This document shows, piece after piece, positions 1 to 8,240 of a stretch of 64,000 nt of DNA. The DNA is taken from assembly GCA_032464575.1 (NCBI GenBank), contig JAWDKM010000003.1, forward strand, positions 552,408 through 616,407. The letters run 5' to 3'. How positions within the stretch are numbered: the stretch's first letter is position 1; every line of letters begins with the position of its first letter. Made by a program: the position numbers and the translations under genes. Under the pieces are notes generated by a model. The model had not been told where the DNA came from. It did not search any database and was given only the letters and a program-made list of their open reading frames with translations. The stretch comes from Pontivivens sp032464575 (GTDB taxonomy: Bacteria > Pseudomonadota > Alphaproteobacteria > Rhodobacterales > Rhodobacteraceae).

Positions 1-1
1 C

Positions 2-541
2 CAGACCATTCGCGCCATCCGCCGCAAGGCGCCCGGCACCACGATCGAGATCCTGACGCCCGACTTCATCCGGTCGAAGCCGGGCTCGCTGGAGGTGGTG
101 GTCGAGGCGAAACCGGACGTCTTCAATCACAACCTCGAAACGGTGCCGGGGCTCTATCCCGAGGTCCGGCCCGGGGCGCGCTACTTCCACTCGCTGCGGC
201 TCTTGCAGCGGGTCAAGGAGCTCGACCCGTCGATGTTCACCAAGTCGGGGATCATGGTGGGCCTCGGTGAGGACAAGCAGGCCGTGCATCAGGTCATGGA
301 CGACATGCGCGCCGCAGACATCGATTTCCTGACCATTGGCCAGTACCTGCAGCCGACGCCGAAGCACCACGCGGTCGACCGGTTCGTGACACCCGAGGAG
401 TTCGCGAGCTACGAGAAGGCGGCTTACGGCAAGGGCTTTCTCATGGTCTCCGCCACGCCGCTGACGCGGTCGAGCTACCATGCGGGCGACGACTTCGCGC
501 GGCTGCGGGCGGCGCGGCTGGCGAAGCTGCAGCAGGGCTGA
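2..541 (+). CDS. lipA: Lipoyl synthase, C-terminal part (gene cut by window edge)
   Basis: Radical-SAM enzyme that inserts two sulfurs into octanoyl groups on lipoyl-carrier proteins. The reading frame is already open at base 2, so the N-terminal half with the CxxxCxxC cluster motif lies outside the window. Visible are conserved late blocks: VFNHNLETVPGLYPEVRPGA, KSGIMVGLGE, LTIGQYLQP and the C-terminal FLMVSATPLTRSSYHAGDDF, which contains the serine that ligands the auxiliary iron-sulfur cluster in this family. The partner octanoyltransferase gene lipB is in the same window near 41 kb, so the two are not in one operon here. Confidence 0.97.
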   Translation, partial: QTIRAIRRKAPGTTIEILTPDFIRSKPGSLEVVVEAKPDVFNHNLETVPGLYPEVRPGARYFHSLRLLQRVKELDPSMFTKSGIMVGLGEDKQAVHQVMDDMRAADIDFLTIGQYLQPTPKHHAVDRFVTPEEFASYEKAAYGKGFLMVSATPLTRSSYHAGDDFARLRAARLAKLQQG

Positions 542-553
542 GGCGCGGATGCG

Positions 554-569
554 TCCCCCGGCCGGGGGA
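554..569 (+). terminator. GC-rich palindrome after lipA
   Basis: A perfect 16-base palindrome (TCCCCCGG/CCGGGGGA) 13 bases after the lipA stop codon. It can fold with a 4-base loop. There is no T-run, so termination is inferred from position only. Confidence 0.4.
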
Positions 570-698
570 ACCAGAATCGTTGAGGCGGCGATGCAACCCT
601 AAGGCGATTGATCGGCAAGATTTCGCCATAATCGTGTAAAATTCTTCTTTTCCGTGGTACCGTTTTTCCCAACGAACAATCGTGGGGAGGAAACGGTC

Positions 699-1922
699 GT
701 GAGATCGCCTTGTTTTGCTGCGCTTTCCGCTCTCGTCGTGGCCGGTTCGCCCGCTTTGTCAGAACAGAATTGCAACTATTCGCACGCTGTTCAGTCCGGC
801 GAGACGCTGAGTCTGATCGCGGAGCTCGCCTATGGAGACCGCTCGCTCTATCCGCTGATCCACGAGGCGAACCTCGCGACGATCGGGCCGCGGCCCGAGG
901 CTCTGCGCGCGGGCAGCGTCCTGGCGATCCCGTGCCCGGATGGTGGCTTCACCCCGGTCTCGGCCGATATCTCCTCGCTCCAGGTGCCTCGGACGGTGCC
1001 CGAGCCGGTCGGGGAGGAGGTGGCGGCCGCCGAGCCGGAGCCGGAGGAGCCGCTGGTCCTGGAGCCCCTGATGACGACCGAGGCGCTGGCCGGGATCCTG
1101 GGCGATCCCAGGCTGCAGGTCGTCGATCTGCGCCGGGAGGGCGACGACGTCGATTTCGGCTACATCCCCGGCAGCCTCGCGCTGTCCTTCGACCAGTGGC
1201 GCGGGCCGGGCGACAATCCCGGTGCACCGCCGAGCGATGCCGACCTGTCGCGGCTGCTCGGTGCGGCGGGCCTCGATCCCGAGCGGCCCACGGTGATCGT
1301 CGCGGCGAAGGATCATGTGATGCACTTCGCGCGCGGGGCCTTCGTCTACTGGATCCTGAAATCGGCGGGCTTCACCGAGCTTGCGCTGCTTGACGGCGGC
1401 GGTGCGCGCTGGGCGGCGGAGGGCCGCGCCATCGACTACGGCCCCGCCATCCCCGAGCCGCGAGAGGTCAGCGTGGAGCTCGCGACCACGTGGCGCGCGA
1501 CCCCGCTGGAGGTCGCGGCCATCGCGACCGGACAGATGGAGGGTGCCCTGCTCGACGGGCGGCCCGCGGGCTTCTTCCGCAAGGAGCAGGAGGGCGGCGT
1601 GGTCGTCCCCTCCACCATCCACGGGGCACGGAACCTCGAAGGCATGCAGACGCATCGTGCCGCGATGATCGAGGAGAGCGGGCTGCGCGAGCTCGAGGTG
1701 CTCGACCGGCTGAAGAATGTCGACGTCGCCTGGGAGGAGATCCCGGTGATCAACTTCTGCTCGGACGGGACGCTGTCGGCGGTGAACTGGTTCTACGCCT
1801 CCGAGGTCGCGGGGATTGCCAACGTGAAGCTCTACCCCGAATCGATCCGGGGCTGGGCGGCGTCGGGCAATCCGGTCGCGGTCGGTACGCTGAGCGAGCG
1901 GCTCTACGATCGGGCGAACTGA
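699..1922 (+). CDS. Exported LysM plus tandem rhodanese-domain protein
   Basis: About 407 residues. The GTG at 699 is chosen because GGGGAGG lies 8 bases upstream and the product then starts directly with a signal peptide (VRSPCFAALSALVVAGSPALS). A LysM-like carbohydrate-binding motif follows (HAVQSGETLSLIAELAYGD, about residues 28-75), then an acidic Pro-rich linker, then two rhodanese domains (about 120-250 and 270-400). The first has no cysteine at the expected active-site loop (AAKDHVM); the second has it (NFCSDGT). This matches the inactive/active layout of SseA-type sulfurtransferases. Inference: an envelope sulfurtransferase tethered to peptidoglycan. The substrate is unknown. Confidence 0.8.
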   Translation: MRSPCFAALSALVVAGSPALSEQNCNYSHAVQSGETLSLIAELAYGDRSLYPLIHEANLATIGPRPEALRAGSVLAIPCPDGGFTPVSADISSLQVPRTVPEPVGEEVAAAEPEPEEPLVLEPLMTTEALAGILGDPRLQVVDLRREGDDVDFGYIPGSLALSFDQWRGPGDNPGAPPSDADLSRLLGAAGLDPERPTVIVAAKDHVMHFARGAFVYWILKSAGFTELALLDGGGARWAAEGRAIDYGPAIPEPREVSVELATTWRATPLEVAAIATGQMEGALLDGRPAGFFRKEQEGGVVVPSTIHGARNLEGMQTHRAAMIEESGLRELEVLDRLKNVDVAWEEIPVINFCSDGTLSAVNWFYASEVAGIANVKLYPESIRGWAASGNPVAVGTLSERLYDRAN

Positions 1923-2448
1923 GGCCCCCGCCGCGCGAGGGCGATCGCGCGGCGCGGCTCCACCTGTCGGCAGCTCGCGATCTCGAGCGCGGTGCGGGCA
2001 TCCGTGTGGCGCCGCGTGCGCTGGTCGACGAGGGCGAGATCCCGGCGCGCCTCGTCCCAGTCGACAGGGCGGGGCCCCGCTTCCGTCAGGATGACGTTGG
2101 ACGGCGTGACGTCGCCATGGACCGCGCCATGCGGGCCGCGGGGCGGAGACTGGCGACGTCCGGTGCCGTCGCGGTGCGGCCGGCGGCGAAGGGCTCCGGC
2201 GTCCAGCCGTCGACGGGGATGCGGCTTCGCACCGCGATCGGGAGCGCGGCCTGCACGCCCGCGTCGCGCAGCACCCGTGCAAGCCAGTGGAGCCAGCGCA
2301 AAGCGGTCGCGCTGCGCCGAGTGCTCTTCGCGACGACGGGATGGCGTCGCCGCTCCACCAGGCAGACCCGGTTGCGCGCACCGCCCTGTAGCAGGCCGAC
2401 CACGCGATCGATGCCATGGGACGACAGGAACCGGGCCGGCGGTCTCAC
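1904..2448 (-). pseudogene. Aminoglycoside/choline-kinase-like phosphotransferase, frameshifted and shortened
   Basis: The reading starts with GTG at 2448, overlapping the stop of the upstream CBS gene by four bases (GTGA), and encodes FLSSHGIDRVVGLLQGGARN and PVVAKSTRR, resembling a kinase N-lobe with its ATP-binding lysine. About 100 codons later the frame changes: the catalytic block HGDVTPSNVILTE and GPRPVDWDEARRD (Brenner-type HxDxxxxN and a DxD-like acidic site) is read in another frame near 2060-2120. The sequence ends at a TAG at 1904-1906, tail-overlapping the rhodanese gene. The total of about 181 codons is short for this fold, and the segment between the lobes seems missing. A sequencing error could explain the frameshift but not the short length. 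Confidence 0.6.
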
Positions 2449-2978
2449 ATCACCGAGAAGATCACCGCCATCAGGATAGTGTAGAGTGCGATGCCCCCCG
2501 CAATGAGGACGAGCGGGAAGTTGGAGGCGAGCTGCGCCTTGGCGTACTGGCGCACCTGGTACATCAGGTCCGGCCACGTGTAGCTGACGAAATCGCCCTG
2601 GGTGAAGACGACCTTGATCCGGCCGTCATTGTCCACGACCGGCAGGCGGCGGAAGCGCTCGTTCGACATGATGCGCAGCCATTCGAGGAGGTCGTCGTCC
2701 TCCTTCGCCACGCGTGGGTCGGCGGTCATGATGTCGGCGAGCGGCGTCGTCTCGGGATCGCGACCCTCGCTGATGACGCGGCGCAGGAGATCGCGTTCGG
2801 TCACCACGCCCTCCACCCGCTCCTCGCCGTCGACGACGAAGACGGAGCCGTAGTTGAGGCGAGACATCTCGTTGGCGGCCTCGCGCACCGTGGCGGTGGC
2901 GGCGAAGGTCAGCGGCTTGGGCTTGGAAGCGAATTCCGGACGGTCCTTCAGGCGCATCGCGCGATCGTTTTCAGCCAT
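2445..2978 (-). CDS. CBS-domain protein with C-terminal membrane helix (copy 1)
   Basis: 177 residues. A CBS pair spans roughly residues 18-140 (NYGSVFVVDGEERVEGVVTE and NERFRRLPVVDNDGRIKVVF), followed by one hydrophobic helix near the C-terminus (PLVLIAGGIALYTILMAVIF). CBS pairs usually bind adenine nucleotides and regulate a partner; no effector domain is present here, so the role is unknown. It is a clear paralogue of the adjacent upstream gene (both 177 residues, shared WLRIMSNERFRRLP and DFV(S/A)YTWP(D/E)L). The following phosphotransferase remnant overlaps its stop codon, so the two were probably translationally coupled. Confidence 0.9.
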   Translation of the reverse strand: MAENDRAMRLKDRPEFASKPKPLTFAATATVREAANEMSRLNYGSVFVVDGEERVEGVVTERDLLRRVISEGRDPETTPLADIMTADPRVAKEDDDLLEWLRIMSNERFRRLPVVDNDGRIKVVFTQGDFVSYTWPDLMYQVRQYAKAQLASNFPLVLIAGGIALYTILMAVIFSVM

Positions 2979-3052
2979 TGGCCTCCTCCCACTGTCCCGG
3001 TTGTGGGGAGGAACCTAGCCCGCGGGCCGGTCATGGCGAGCGCGGCATTCCG

Positions 3053-3586
3053 TCAGGTGAGATTGAAGAGGAGCGCCATCAGGAGGGTGTAGCCCGCAGC
3101 GCTTCCCGCGATCAGCAGGAGCGTGCGCATGTCGAGGGTGGCCCGCGGCGGCGCGCCGTCCGCGGCCGGGCGCCAGAAGAGTTCCGGCCATGTGTAGGCC
3201 ACGAAATCGCCCAGCGTGAACAGCGCCACCAGCTTTCCGTCGGCGTCGAGGATCGGCAGCCGGCGGAAGCGTTCGTTGGACATGATGCGCAGCCAGTCGA
3301 CCACGTCGTCCTCCGCCCGGCCGGTGCGCGGATTGGCGGTCATCACTTCGGAGACGCGGGTCTGGGCAGGGCTGCGGTGCCGGGCGACGACGCGAGTCAG
3401 GATGTCACGCTCGGTCAGGATGCCGATGACGTCGTCCTCATCACCATGGACCACGACCGCGCATCCGTAGTTGTAGGCGGACATGGCCTGTGCCGTCGCC
3501 TCGATCATGTCGTCGGGGCGGCAGGTCAGCGGCGGCGGCTTCTGGGCGAATTCGGGCCGGTCCGCAATCATCATCTGTTGTTGCAC
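3053..3586 (-). CDS. CBS-domain protein with C-terminal membrane helix (copy 2)
   Basis: 177 residues with the same layout as its downstream neighbour: a tandem CBS pair (ALTERnating strands with NYGCAVVVHGDEDDVIGILT and NERFRRLPILDADGKLVALF) and a C-terminal transmembrane helix (TLLLIAGSAAGYTLLMALLF). It begins MQQQMMIADRPEFAQKPPPL. The 74-base gap to copy 1 and equal length indicate a tandem duplication that has since diverged, mostly at the N-terminus and in the juxtamembrane region. Function is unknown beyond probable nucleotide sensing at the membrane. Confidence 0.9.
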   Translation of the reverse strand: MQQQMMIADRPEFAQKPPPLTCRPDDMIEATAQAMSAYNYGCAVVVHGDEDDVIGILTERDILTRVVARHRSPAQTRVSEVMTANPRTGRAEDDVVDWLRIMSNERFRRLPILDADGKLVALFTLGDFVAYTWPELFWRPAADGAPPRATLDMRTLLLIAGSAAGYTLLMALLFNLT

Positions 3587-3664
3587 GCCGCTCCCCCGGG
3601 ATCGCCCTTCACCCCAGACCTAGACCGCTTCCCATTTCGCGACAAGTTGTCCCACGCGTCAGTC

Positions 3665-4210
3665 TCATGGCCGGGTGAAGCGGACCTTGCCGATATGGGG
3701 CAGGTTGCGGTTGCGCTGGGCGTAGTCGATGCCGTAGCCCACGACGAACTCGTCGGGGATCTCGAAGCCGGTCCAGGTGGCGCGGATGTCCGCCTCCCGC
3801 CGGGAGGGCTTGTCGAGAAGGGCGCAGACCTCCAGCCGGGCGGGCTTGCGCGCGCGCAGCATCCCCGTGACGTGCTTGAGGGTGAAGCCGGTGTCGACGA
3901 TGTCCTCCACCACCAGCACGTCGCGCCCCTCGATGCCGGAGCGCAGATCCTTGAGGATCCGCACCTCGCGGGTCGATTCCATGCCGTCGCCATAGGACGA
4001 CGCCTCGATGAAATCGACCTCCACCGGCAGGTCGAGCTCGCGCACCAGGTCGGCGATGAAAACGAAGGAGCCGCGCAACAGCCCCACCACGACGAGCTTG
4101 TCGGTGTCGGCGAAGTGATCGGAGATCTCGCGCGCCAGCGCCTCCACGCGCGCGGCGATGGACTTGGCCGAGATCATCTCGTCGATCACGTAGGTGAGCG
4201 GTTGTGTCAT
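3665..4210 (-). CDS. hpt: Hypoxanthine phosphoribosyltransferase
   Basis: Purine salvage: converts hypoxanthine (and often guanine) plus PRPP to the nucleotide. 181 residues, the usual size. The ATG at 4210 has GGAGAG close upstream; the frame is open further upstream but that extension is not family-like. The PRPP-binding loop is VLVVEDIVDTGFTL; VGLLRGSFVFIADL and the C-terminal FVVGYGIDYAQRNRNLPHIG (purine-binding aromatic region) are typical. It is divergent from the RatA/COQ10-type gene with only 66 bases between the starts. Confidence 0.95.
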   Translation of the reverse strand: MTQPLTYVIDEMISAKSIAARVEALAREISDHFADTDKLVVVGLLRGSFVFIADLVRELDLPVEVDFIEASSYGDGMESTREVRILKDLRSGIEGRDVLVVEDIVDTGFTLKHVTGMLRARKPARLEVCALLDKPSRREADIRATWTGFEIPDEFVVGYGIDYAQRNRNLPHIGKVRFTRP

Positions 4211-4276
4211 GGAACTCTCCGTTGTGGCGGGCGCTTCTTTACGGCAGAAAACGGCACCGGACCAGAGTGAGCAGAC

Positions 4277-4723
4277 ATGACGACCCATTCCGAGACCCGC
4301 GAGATGCCATACACGGCCGATCAGATCTACGACCTGGTCGCCGATGTCGAATCCTACCCGAAATTCATCCCCTGGGTCGCGGCCTGTCGCGTGCGCCAGG
4401 AGCGGGAGATCGAGGGCGGCAAGGTGGTGGACGCGGACCTGGTCGTCAGCTTCAAGGTGTTCCGGGAGAGTTTCCTCAGCCGCGTGACCATGAAGCCCGA
4501 GCCCAACACGATCGACGTCGAATATCTCGACGGGCCCTTCAAGTACCTCATCAACAACTGGCGGTTCGAGGACAAGCCCGACGGCGGGTGCAAGGTCCAC
4601 TTCTACGTCGACTTCCAGTTCAAGAGCCGCGTGCTGCAGGCCGCCATCGGCGCGGTCTTCAACGAGGCGATGCGCCGGATCGTGCGCGCCTTCGAGAAAC
4701 GGGCCGACCAGCTCTACGGTTGA
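4277..4723 (+). CDS. RatA/COQ10-family START-like lipid-binding protein
   Basis: 148 residues with a single SRPBCC/START-like domain (YTADQIYDLVADVESYPKFI, then NWRFEDKPDGGCKVHFYVDF and a long C-terminal helix AAIGAVFNEAMRRIVRAF). Mitochondrial COQ10 homologues bind ubiquinone and help deliver it to the respiratory chain; some bacterial members are labelled RatA after a ribosome-association toxin in E. coli. The COQ10-like role is the more likely one in an alphaproteobacterium, but sequence alone does not separate the two. Confidence 0.88.
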   Translation: MTTHSETREMPYTADQIYDLVADVESYPKFIPWVAACRVRQEREIEGGKVVDADLVVSFKVFRESFLSRVTMKPEPNTIDVEYLDGPFKYLINNWRFEDKPDGGCKVHFYVDFQFKSRVLQAAIGAVFNEAMRRIVRAFEKRADQLYG

Positions 4724-4737
4724 GCCGCCTCCGGCGG

Positions 4738-4785
4738 GAGTATTTGGGCGAACTCGAAGCGGCTTTCGAATTCGCTCAAATACTC
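4738..4785. terminator. Long near-perfect hairpin between convergent genes
   Basis: Two 21-base arms (4738-4758 and 4765-4785) pair with two wobble-type mismatches around a 6-base loop. It lies between the RatA/COQ10 gene and the convergent transglutaminase gene, so it could stop transcription from both sides. The left flank reads GCCTCCGGCGGGAGTATTTG, resembling the hairpin near 16.25 kb. Confidence 0.7.
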
Positions 4786-4819
4786 ATGTCGGCTCGGTTT
4801 TCGGAGGCGAGCCGCGCCT

Positions 4820-7800
4820 TCAGGTGCGCCGCAGGTCCAGCGTGCGGGGGAAGTCCGGGTGGGTGCCGAGGTACCGGGGCATGGCGAGGTTCGGGGTGTG
4901 GCCCCCGGCCTCGAACCTCGCGATGCGGCGGCCCTCGGCTTCCAGCGCGTTGATCGGCCGGGTCTCGTGGGCGCGGCCGCCGGGGTGATGGACCTGGTAG
5001 GTGCAGCCCCCGACGGAGCGGCCGGAGATGCTGTCCCAGAGGTCGAAGGTCAGCGGCGCATGGGCCGGGATGGTGGGGTGCAGCGCGCTCCACGGTTGCC
5101 AGGAGCGGAAGCGGACGCCGCCGATCTGGGCGGTCCCGACCTTTTCCAGCGGCACCGCGTAGCCGTTGCAGGTGAGCTTGTAGCGGGGATCGGCGTTGGT
5201 GAGCTTCACCTGTAGCCGCTCGACCGATGAGTCGACGAAGCGGGCGGTGCCACCCGCAGTGGATTCCTCGCCCAGCACCAGCCAGGGCTCGATGGCCGAG
5301 CGGATCTCGATCCCGGCCCCGTCGACCTCGACCCGGCCCGCGACGGGGAAGCGGAAGTCGTACTGAGCGGCGAACCAGCTTTCCTCGAAGGGCGTGCCGT
5401 GGGCCTGCGACAGGTCGGCGAGCACGCGGCGGAAGTCCTGCCAGCAGTGCTCGGGCAGCAGGTACTTGTCGTGCAGATGGGTGCCGTGGGGGGCGAGCGC
5501 GCCCGTGTAGGGCGTCTCCCAGAACCAGGCGATGAGGGCGCGGATGATGAGGGACTGCGCCATGGCCATGCGCGGATGGGGCGGCATCTCGAACCCGCGG
5601 AATTCCACGAGGCCGAGGCGGCCGGAGGGGCCATCGGGGGAGAAGAGCTTGTCGATGCAGATCTCGGCGCGGTGGGTGTTGCCGGTCAGGTCCGTCAGCA
5701 GGTGGCGGAAGATGCGGTCGACGAGCCAGAGGGGCGGGTTGCCGCCCAGCCGCTCGACCTCCTTCAGCGCGATCTCCATCTCGTAGAGGCTGTCGTGGCG
5801 CGCCTCGTCGAGGCGGGGCGCCTGGCTGGTTGGCCCGATGAACATGCCGGAGAAGAGGTAGCTGAGCGACGGGTGGGTCTGCCAGTAGCGGATGATGGAG
5901 CCGAGGAGATCGGGCCGGCGCAGGAACGGGCTGTCGCCCGGTGTCTGTCCGCCGACCACGATGTGATTGCCGCCGCCGGAGCCCGTGGGCCGCCCGTCCA
6001 CCATGAAGGTGAAGCTGTCGAGGCCGATGGCGCGGGCTTCCTCGTAGAGCGTCTCGGTCACCTCGCGCAGATGCGGCCAGGTGTAGGTCGGCTGGATGTT
6101 GACCTCGATGACGCCGGGGTCGGGGGTCACTCCGATCAGGTTCATGCGCCCGTCGCGCGGTGGCTCGTAGCCCTCCACGTGGACGGGCTGCTCGAGCTCG
6201 GCGGCGGTCTCCTCGATCGCGGTGACGAGGTCGATATACTCCTCTGCCGTGCCGGTGGGCGGGAGGAAGACGCAGATGCGGCCGTCCCGTGGCTCGACGG
6301 TCAGCGCGGTGCGCACCGGCTGATCGCCATCGACGAAGACGGTGTGCGCGGCCATCCAGTCGTCAGAGGGCTCCTGCGTCGGTTGCGAGATCGCGCGCCC
6401 CTCCGCCGTCTGCGGCAGCGGGCCGGGGCGGGTCATCGGATCGCGGACGAAGGGCATCTGCATGATGCGGCGCGCCTCGCTCTGATGCTCGAGCGAGCCG
6501 AGGGGCAGGCGGAAGCCGGCCGGGCTGTCGCCGGGCATGAGGTAGAGCTTGCCGCGCCGGGTCTTCCACCGCTCGGAGCGCCAGCGGAAGCGGCGACCGT
6601 CCTTGGCCTGGGCGAGCTGCAGCGGCAGGACGTAGGCCGTGGGCGTGCCGAGGCCGCGTTCGAAGACCTTGACCAGCCGCGCGCGTTCCTGCGGGTCCTC
6701 CAGCTTGTTGTCTTCGGGGGTGACGTTCGGCGGCAGGTCCTGTTCGCGCAGCGCGAAGGCGGCGGGGTCCTCGTAGGTCGGGGCGGCGAGGTCGCGCTCC
6801 ACCTCCAGCGCGTCGCAGAGGTGGTTCATGAAGGTCTCTGCCGTCTCGACATCGGCGCCCTGCGCGCCTTCGGTCGCGACCAGATCCGGGTTCTTCCACA
6901 GCGGGATGCCGTCGTCGCGCCAGTAGAGCGAGAAGGCCCAGCGGGGGAGCTGTTCGCCCGGATACCACTTGCCCTGGCCGTAGTGGAGCATGCCGCCGGG
7001 CGCGAACTTCTCGCGCAGGCGGCGGATGAGCTGATCGGCCTTCTCGCGCTTGGTGGGGCCGACGGCATCCACGGTCCACTCGGCGCCGTCGCGGTCGTAG
7101 GCGGAGACGAAGGTGGGCTCGCCGCCCATGGTCAGCCGCACGTCGCCCGCCTCGAGCTTGCGGTCGATCATGTGGCCGGTGCGGTCGAGCGCGGCCCAGT
7201 CGGCCTCGCCGATCGGGGCGGTGACGCGGGGCGGCTCCTCGATCCGGTCGACGCGCATGTCGAAGTCGAACTCGACATCGGCCTTTTCCAGCGAGCCCGC
7301 GATGGGGGCGGCGGAGGAGGGGATGGGCGTGGCCGCCAGCGGAATGTGCCCCTCGCCCGCGAAGAGGCCGGAGGTGGGGTCGAGGCCCACCCAGCCTGCG
7401 CCGGGCAGATAGACCTCGGCCCAGGCGTGCAGGTCGGTGAAGTCGGCCTCCGGCCCGCTCGGCCCGTCGATCGCCTTCAGATCCGCGGTGAGCTGCACGA
7501 GGTAGCCGGAGACGAAGCGCGCGGCGTAGCCGCATTCGCGCAGCATGTTGACGAGCAGCCAGGCGCTGTCGCGGCAGGAGCCCAACGCCTTCTGGATGGT
7601 TTGCTTGGGCGTCTGCACGCCGGGCTCCATCCGAACGGTGTACTCGATCTCCCGCTCGACGAACTGGTTCATGGCGACGAGCCAGTCGTTGACCGAGCCT
7701 TCTTGCTTCGGCGCGCGGGCCAGGAACTCGTGAAAGGTGCGGGTCTGCTTGGGCTGACGACGGTAGATCGACAGCTCCTTCTTGAGAGCGCCCGGATAGG

Positions 7801-8113
7801 AGAAGGGGACCTCGCTCGCATAATCCTCGACGAAGAAGTCGAAGGGGTTGATCGCGATCATGTCGGCGATGAGCTGGACCTCGATCTCGAAGATCCGCGT
7901 GCGCTCCGGGAACACGAGGCGGCCCTGCCAGTTGGCAAAGGCGTCCTGCTGCCAGTTGATGAAATGATCCTCGGGCTGGACCTTCATCGAGTAGCTGAGG
8001 ATCGGCGTGCGCGCGTGCGGTGCGGGCCGGAGCCGCACCACATGCGGGTTGAGCTGGATCGGACGGTCGTAACGGTAGGTCGTGCGGTGGGTCAGCGCGA
8101 TCTTGATGCTCAT
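4820..8113 (-). CDS. Large transglutaminase-like protein with DUF2126 domain
   Basis: 1097 residues. The N-terminal part (about 1-300) is a bacterial transglutaminase-like domain, with catalytic cysteine in GSCRDSAWLLVNMLRE, histidine in TDLHAWAEVYLPG and aspartate in WVGLDPTSG. The rest matches the large DUF2126 region (LTMGGEPTFVSAYDRDGAEW, HYGQGKWYPGEQLPRWAFSL, GSGGGNHIVVGGQTPGDSPF), which is thought to be related to amide-bond-forming ligases. It is divergent from the ATP-grasp and alpha-E genes, a pairing repeatedly seen in proteobacteria near the Anbu peptidase. Inference: part of a cytosolic peptide-like ligation and hydrolysis system. Confidence 0.92.
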   Translation of the reverse strand: MSIKIALTHRTTYRYDRPIQLNPHVVRLRPAPHARTPILSYSMKVQPEDHFINWQQDAFANWQGRLVFPERTRIFEIEVQLIADMIAINPFDFFVEDYASEVPFSYPGALKKELSIYRRQPKQTRTFHEFLARAPKQEGSVNDWLVAMNQFVEREIEYTVRMEPGVQTPKQTIQKALGSCRDSAWLLVNMLRECGYAARFVSGYLVQLTADLKAIDGPSGPEADFTDLHAWAEVYLPGAGWVGLDPTSGLFAGEGHIPLAATPIPSSAAPIAGSLEKADVEFDFDMRVDRIEEPPRVTAPIGEADWAALDRTGHMIDRKLEAGDVRLTMGGEPTFVSAYDRDGAEWTVDAVGPTKREKADQLIRRLREKFAPGGMLHYGQGKWYPGEQLPRWAFSLYWRDDGIPLWKNPDLVATEGAQGADVETAETFMNHLCDALEVERDLAAPTYEDPAAFALREQDLPPNVTPEDNKLEDPQERARLVKVFERGLGTPTAYVLPLQLAQAKDGRRFRWRSERWKTRRGKLYLMPGDSPAGFRLPLGSLEHQSEARRIMQMPFVRDPMTRPGPLPQTAEGRAISQPTQEPSDDWMAAHTVFVDGDQPVRTALTVEPRDGRICVFLPPTGTAEEYIDLVTAIEETAAELEQPVHVEGYEPPRDGRMNLIGVTPDPGVIEVNIQPTYTWPHLREVTETLYEEARAIGLDSFTFMVDGRPTGSGGGNHIVVGGQTPGDSPFLRRPDLLGSIIRYWQTHPSLSYLFSGMFIGPTSQAPRLDEARHDSLYEMEIALKEVERLGGNPPLWLVDRIFRHLLTDLTGNTHRAEICIDKLFSPDGPSGRLGLVEFRGFEMPPHPRMAMAQSLIIRALIAWFWETPYTGALAPHGTHLHDKYLLPEHCWQDFRRVLADLSQAHGTPFEESWFAAQYDFRFPVAGRVEVDGAGIEIRSAIEPWLVLGEESTAGGTARFVDSSVERLQVKLTNADPRYKLTCNGYAVPLEKVGTAQIGGVRFRSWQPWSALHPTIPAHAPLTFDLWDSISGRSVGGCTYQVHHPGGRAHETRPINALEAEGRRIARFEAGGHTPNLAMPRYLGTHPDFPRTLDLRRT

Positions 8114-8240
8114 TCTTGATCCATTTCGACTGTCGCCGGTTCATTTTTGATCAGACGACCCTTGGCAAAGCGCCTTTTCGTGTCAGTCTCTTGAAGCAAT
8201 GCTGTGATGCGGTCTCGCAAAGTCCACCGGAAAGGCGATC

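Noticed and set aside
759..2417. A 552-codon minus-strand open frame opposite the LysM-rhodanese gene
   Set aside because: Arg/Pro-rich composition without domains; it is the antisense of a gene with a signal peptide and recognised motifs. Long open antisense frames are expected at this GC content.
5399..8119. A 906-codon plus-strand open frame opposite the transglutaminase gene
   Set aside because: Antisense shadow: it mirrors a well-supported 1097-residue protein, lacks any family motif and has repetitive Gly/Arg/Val/His composition.
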